Positions 47,498-49,500 of a stretch of DNA of 49,500 nt are shown here, piece by piece. The notes beneath the pieces were generated by a model. It searched no databases. It was given only the letters and a program-made list of their open reading frames with translations, and was not told where the DNA came from. Location of the stretch: assembly GCA_964035545.1 (NCBI GenBank), contig OZ037772.1:840501-890000 (forward strand), in the 5' to 3' direction. Both the position numbers and the translations under genes were made by a program. Source of the stretch: Bugula neritina (Eukaryota > Bryozoa > Gymnolaemata > Cheilostomatida > Bugulidae). Positions within the stretch are counted from its first letter, which is position 1. Every line of letters starts with the position of its first letter.

Positions 47498-47623
47498 TCA
47501 CCGCATGATGACATCATTCACTAGGTTCTTCTTGGTGTCTGGAAATTTTCCACCAGTTACTCCAGTGACTGAAAGTGAAGCACTAATACCAGTGACACGT
47601 CTCATACTCACTTGCTGAGTCAT
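47498..47623 (-). CDS. Small unassigned ORF on the minus strand
   Basis: ATG at 47623 (reading down) to TGA at 47498, 41 residues including GVTGGKFPDTKKNLVNDVIM. Directly after it another frame stays open (AQARLVEMELQGNPDWIPLQ), as if one coding piece had slipped or was spliced at ATGCG|GTGACC. The area is less AT-rich than its surroundings. No domain recognised; could be chance. Confidence 0.2.
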   Translation of the reverse strand: MTQQVSMRRVTGISASLSVTGVTGGKFPDTKKNLVNDVIMR

Positions 47624-47797
47624 TGTGATTATTAGTTGATGACTTAATGTTTTAGTGAAGTTATAGTTATAGTTAACTTATAGTCCTACTGACACTAATA
47701 GCTAATGTGCCATTCAGTCTCATCTTCACTCTCAGTAATTGTAATACTGATAGTAAGACTAACTAACGTCTAATGCTAAGTTCAACTACTAATTATT

Positions 47798-47804
47798 ACA
47801 CTTC

Positions 47805-47836
<32 letters not shown>

Positions 47837-48130
47837 CTAGTAGTAATGAGAGTACCAGTAGTAGTACTAGTAGCGTTAGTAGTAATGGGAGTACTAGTAG
47901 TAGTAATGGGAGTACTAGTAGTAGTAGCAGTAGTAGTGGTAGTACTAGTAGTAGTAGCAGTAGTAGTGGCAGCAGCAGTAGCAGCAGCAGTAGCAGTAGT
48001 AGTAATGAGAGTGCCAGTAGTAGTAGTAGTAGTAGTAGTACTAGTAGTGGTAGTACTAGTAGTGGTAGTAGTAGTAGTAGTAGTAGTAGTAGTACTACTA
48101 GTGGTAGTGGTAGTAGTAGTAGTAGTAGTG

Positions 48131-48167
<37 letters not shown>

Positions 48168-49500
48168 CAGCAGCAGTAGCAGCAGCAGTAGTAGTAGTAG
48201 CAGTAGTAGTAATGAGAGTACCAGTAGTAGTAGTAGCAGCAGTAGCAGTAGTAGTAGAGGTAGTAGTAGTAACAGTAGAGGTAGTAGTAGTAGTGTAGTA
48301 GTAGTAGTGGTAGTAGTAGTAGCAGCAGTAGTAGTAGTGGTAGTAGTAGTAGCAGCAGTAGTAGTAGCAGTAGTAGCAGTAGTAGTACTAGTAGTAATGA
48401 GAGTACAAGTAGTAGTAGTAGTAGTAGTAGTAGCAGTAGTAGTAGAGGTAGTAGTAGTAGTGTAGTAGTAGTACTAGTAGTAGTAGTAGTAGCAGTAGTA
48501 CTAGTAGTACCAGTAGTAGTGGTGGTAGTAGTAGTAATGGTAGTGGTAGTAGTAGTAGTAGTAGTACCAGTAGTAGTACCAGTAGCAGTACTAGTAGCAG
48601 TACTAGTAGTAGTACCAGTAGCAGCAGTAGCAGTAGTAGTAGTAGTAGTGGTAGTAGTAGTAGCAGCAGTAGTAGTAGTAGCAGTAGTAGCAGTAGTAGT
48701 ACTAGTAGTAATGAGAGTACCAGTAGTAGTAGTAGTAGTAGTAGTAGCAGTAGTAGTAGAGGTAGTAGTAGTAGTGTAGTAGTAGTACTAGTAGTAATGA
48801 GAGTACCAGTAGTTGTAGTAGTAGTAGTAGTAGTACTAGTAGTAGTAGTGGTGGTAGTAGTGGTAGTAGTAGTAGTAGTAGTAGTGTAGTAGTAGTAGTG
48901 GTAGTGGTAGTAGTAGTAGTAGTAGTGGCAGCAGCAGTAGCAGCAGCAGCAGTAGTAGTAGCAGTAGTAGTAATGAGAGTACCAGTAGTAGTAGTAGCAG
49001 CAGTAGCAGTAGTAGTACTAGTAGCAGTAGTAGTAGTAGTAGAGGTAGTAGTAGTAGTAGTAGTACTAGTAGTAATGAGAGTACCAGTAGTAGTGGTGGT
49101 AGTAGTAGTACCAGTAGCAGTACTAGTAGCAGTACTAGTAGTAGTACCAGTAGCAGCAGTAGCAGTAGTAGTAGTAGTGGCAGCAGCAGTAGCAGCAGCA
49201 GTAGTAGTAGTAGCAGTAGTAGTAATGAGAGTACCAGTAGTAGTAGTAGCAGCAGTAGCAGTAGTAGTAGTAGTACTAGTAGTGGTAGTACTAGTAGTGG
49301 TAGTAGTAGTAGTAGTAGTAGTACTAGTAGTAGTAGTGGTGGTAGTAGTGGTAGTAGTAGTAGTAGTAGTAGCAGCAGCAGTAGTAGTAGCAGTAGTAGT
49401 AATGAGAGTACCAGTAGTAGTAGTAGCAGCAGTAGCAGTAGTAGTAGTAGTACTAGTAGTGGTAGTACTAGTAGTGGTAGTAGTAGTAGTAGTAGTAGTA
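47798..49500. repeat. AGT/GTA trinucleotide repeat tract reaching the window edge
   Basis: At least 1.7 kb of AGT units mixed with AGC, GGT, ACT and AATGAG interruptions. The poly-Ser and poly-Val open frames are by-products. The block AATGAGAGTACCAGTAGTAG recurs many times, marking larger repeat units. Confidence 0.95.

Noticed and set aside
47773-48779. Poly-Ser and poly-Val open frames
   Set aside because: Products of the AGT/GTA repeat read in two frames; no non-repeat coding around them.

Overview
This is animal nuclear DNA. The coding sequence is split by short introns with GT/GC donors and AG acceptors. It includes a fibrillar-collagen C-propeptide and a RING/B-box/coiled-coil protein, set in AT-rich DNA crowded with transposons and tandem repeats. 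Fibrillar collagen together with very compact introns fits an early-branching metazoan such as a demosponge, but this is inference; no marker in the window fixes the species.

Layout. 1-187: 3' end of a SPOP-like BTB gene with a frameshift. 188-2557: AT-rich DNA with a degenerate ~50-bp repeat. 2558-4264: pogo/Tigger-like DNA transposon with TIRs, a TA target duplication and a transposase remnant. 5045-5391: a retroelement gag fragment followed by an orphan C2H2 zinc-finger exon. 7359-8386: exons of a DUF4806-type protein. 8789-10242: broken Gypsy-type element (gag, then polypurine tract and one LTR). 10480-13700: microsatellite and two 5'-truncated LINEs on the minus strand. 14554-22689: fibrillar collagen gene with a good exon structure but several disabling changes; each of several introns holds a different minisatellite. 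23401-23750: Penelope-like GIY-YIG remnant. 23934-26115: about 2.2 kb of a 17-bp satellite with higher-order structure. 28188-35535: complete, very young LTR retrotransposon (GC-rich, LTRs identical by eye, tRNA-Leu primer site, gag and pol joined by a -1 frameshift signal). 37343-44562: intact seven-exon TRIM-like gene (RING, two B-boxes, coiled coil, propeller-like C-terminus) carrying two hAT-like insertions and a tRNA-derived SINE in its introns. 45276-46060: 35-bp tandem array. 47798-49500: AGT trinucleotide tract running off the window.

The only host gene that reads through without damage is the TRIM-like one. The collagen is probably a decaying or dead copy: three single-G losses, one stop codon and about ten replaced obligate glycines. 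The best mechanistic signal is the gag-pol junction of the LTR element: a T TTA AAC heptamer, a 5-nt spacer and an 11-bp stem-loop that encloses the gag stop codon. I found no wholly new multi-gene system; the interest lies in the decaying collagen, the frameshift signal and the satellite structure.
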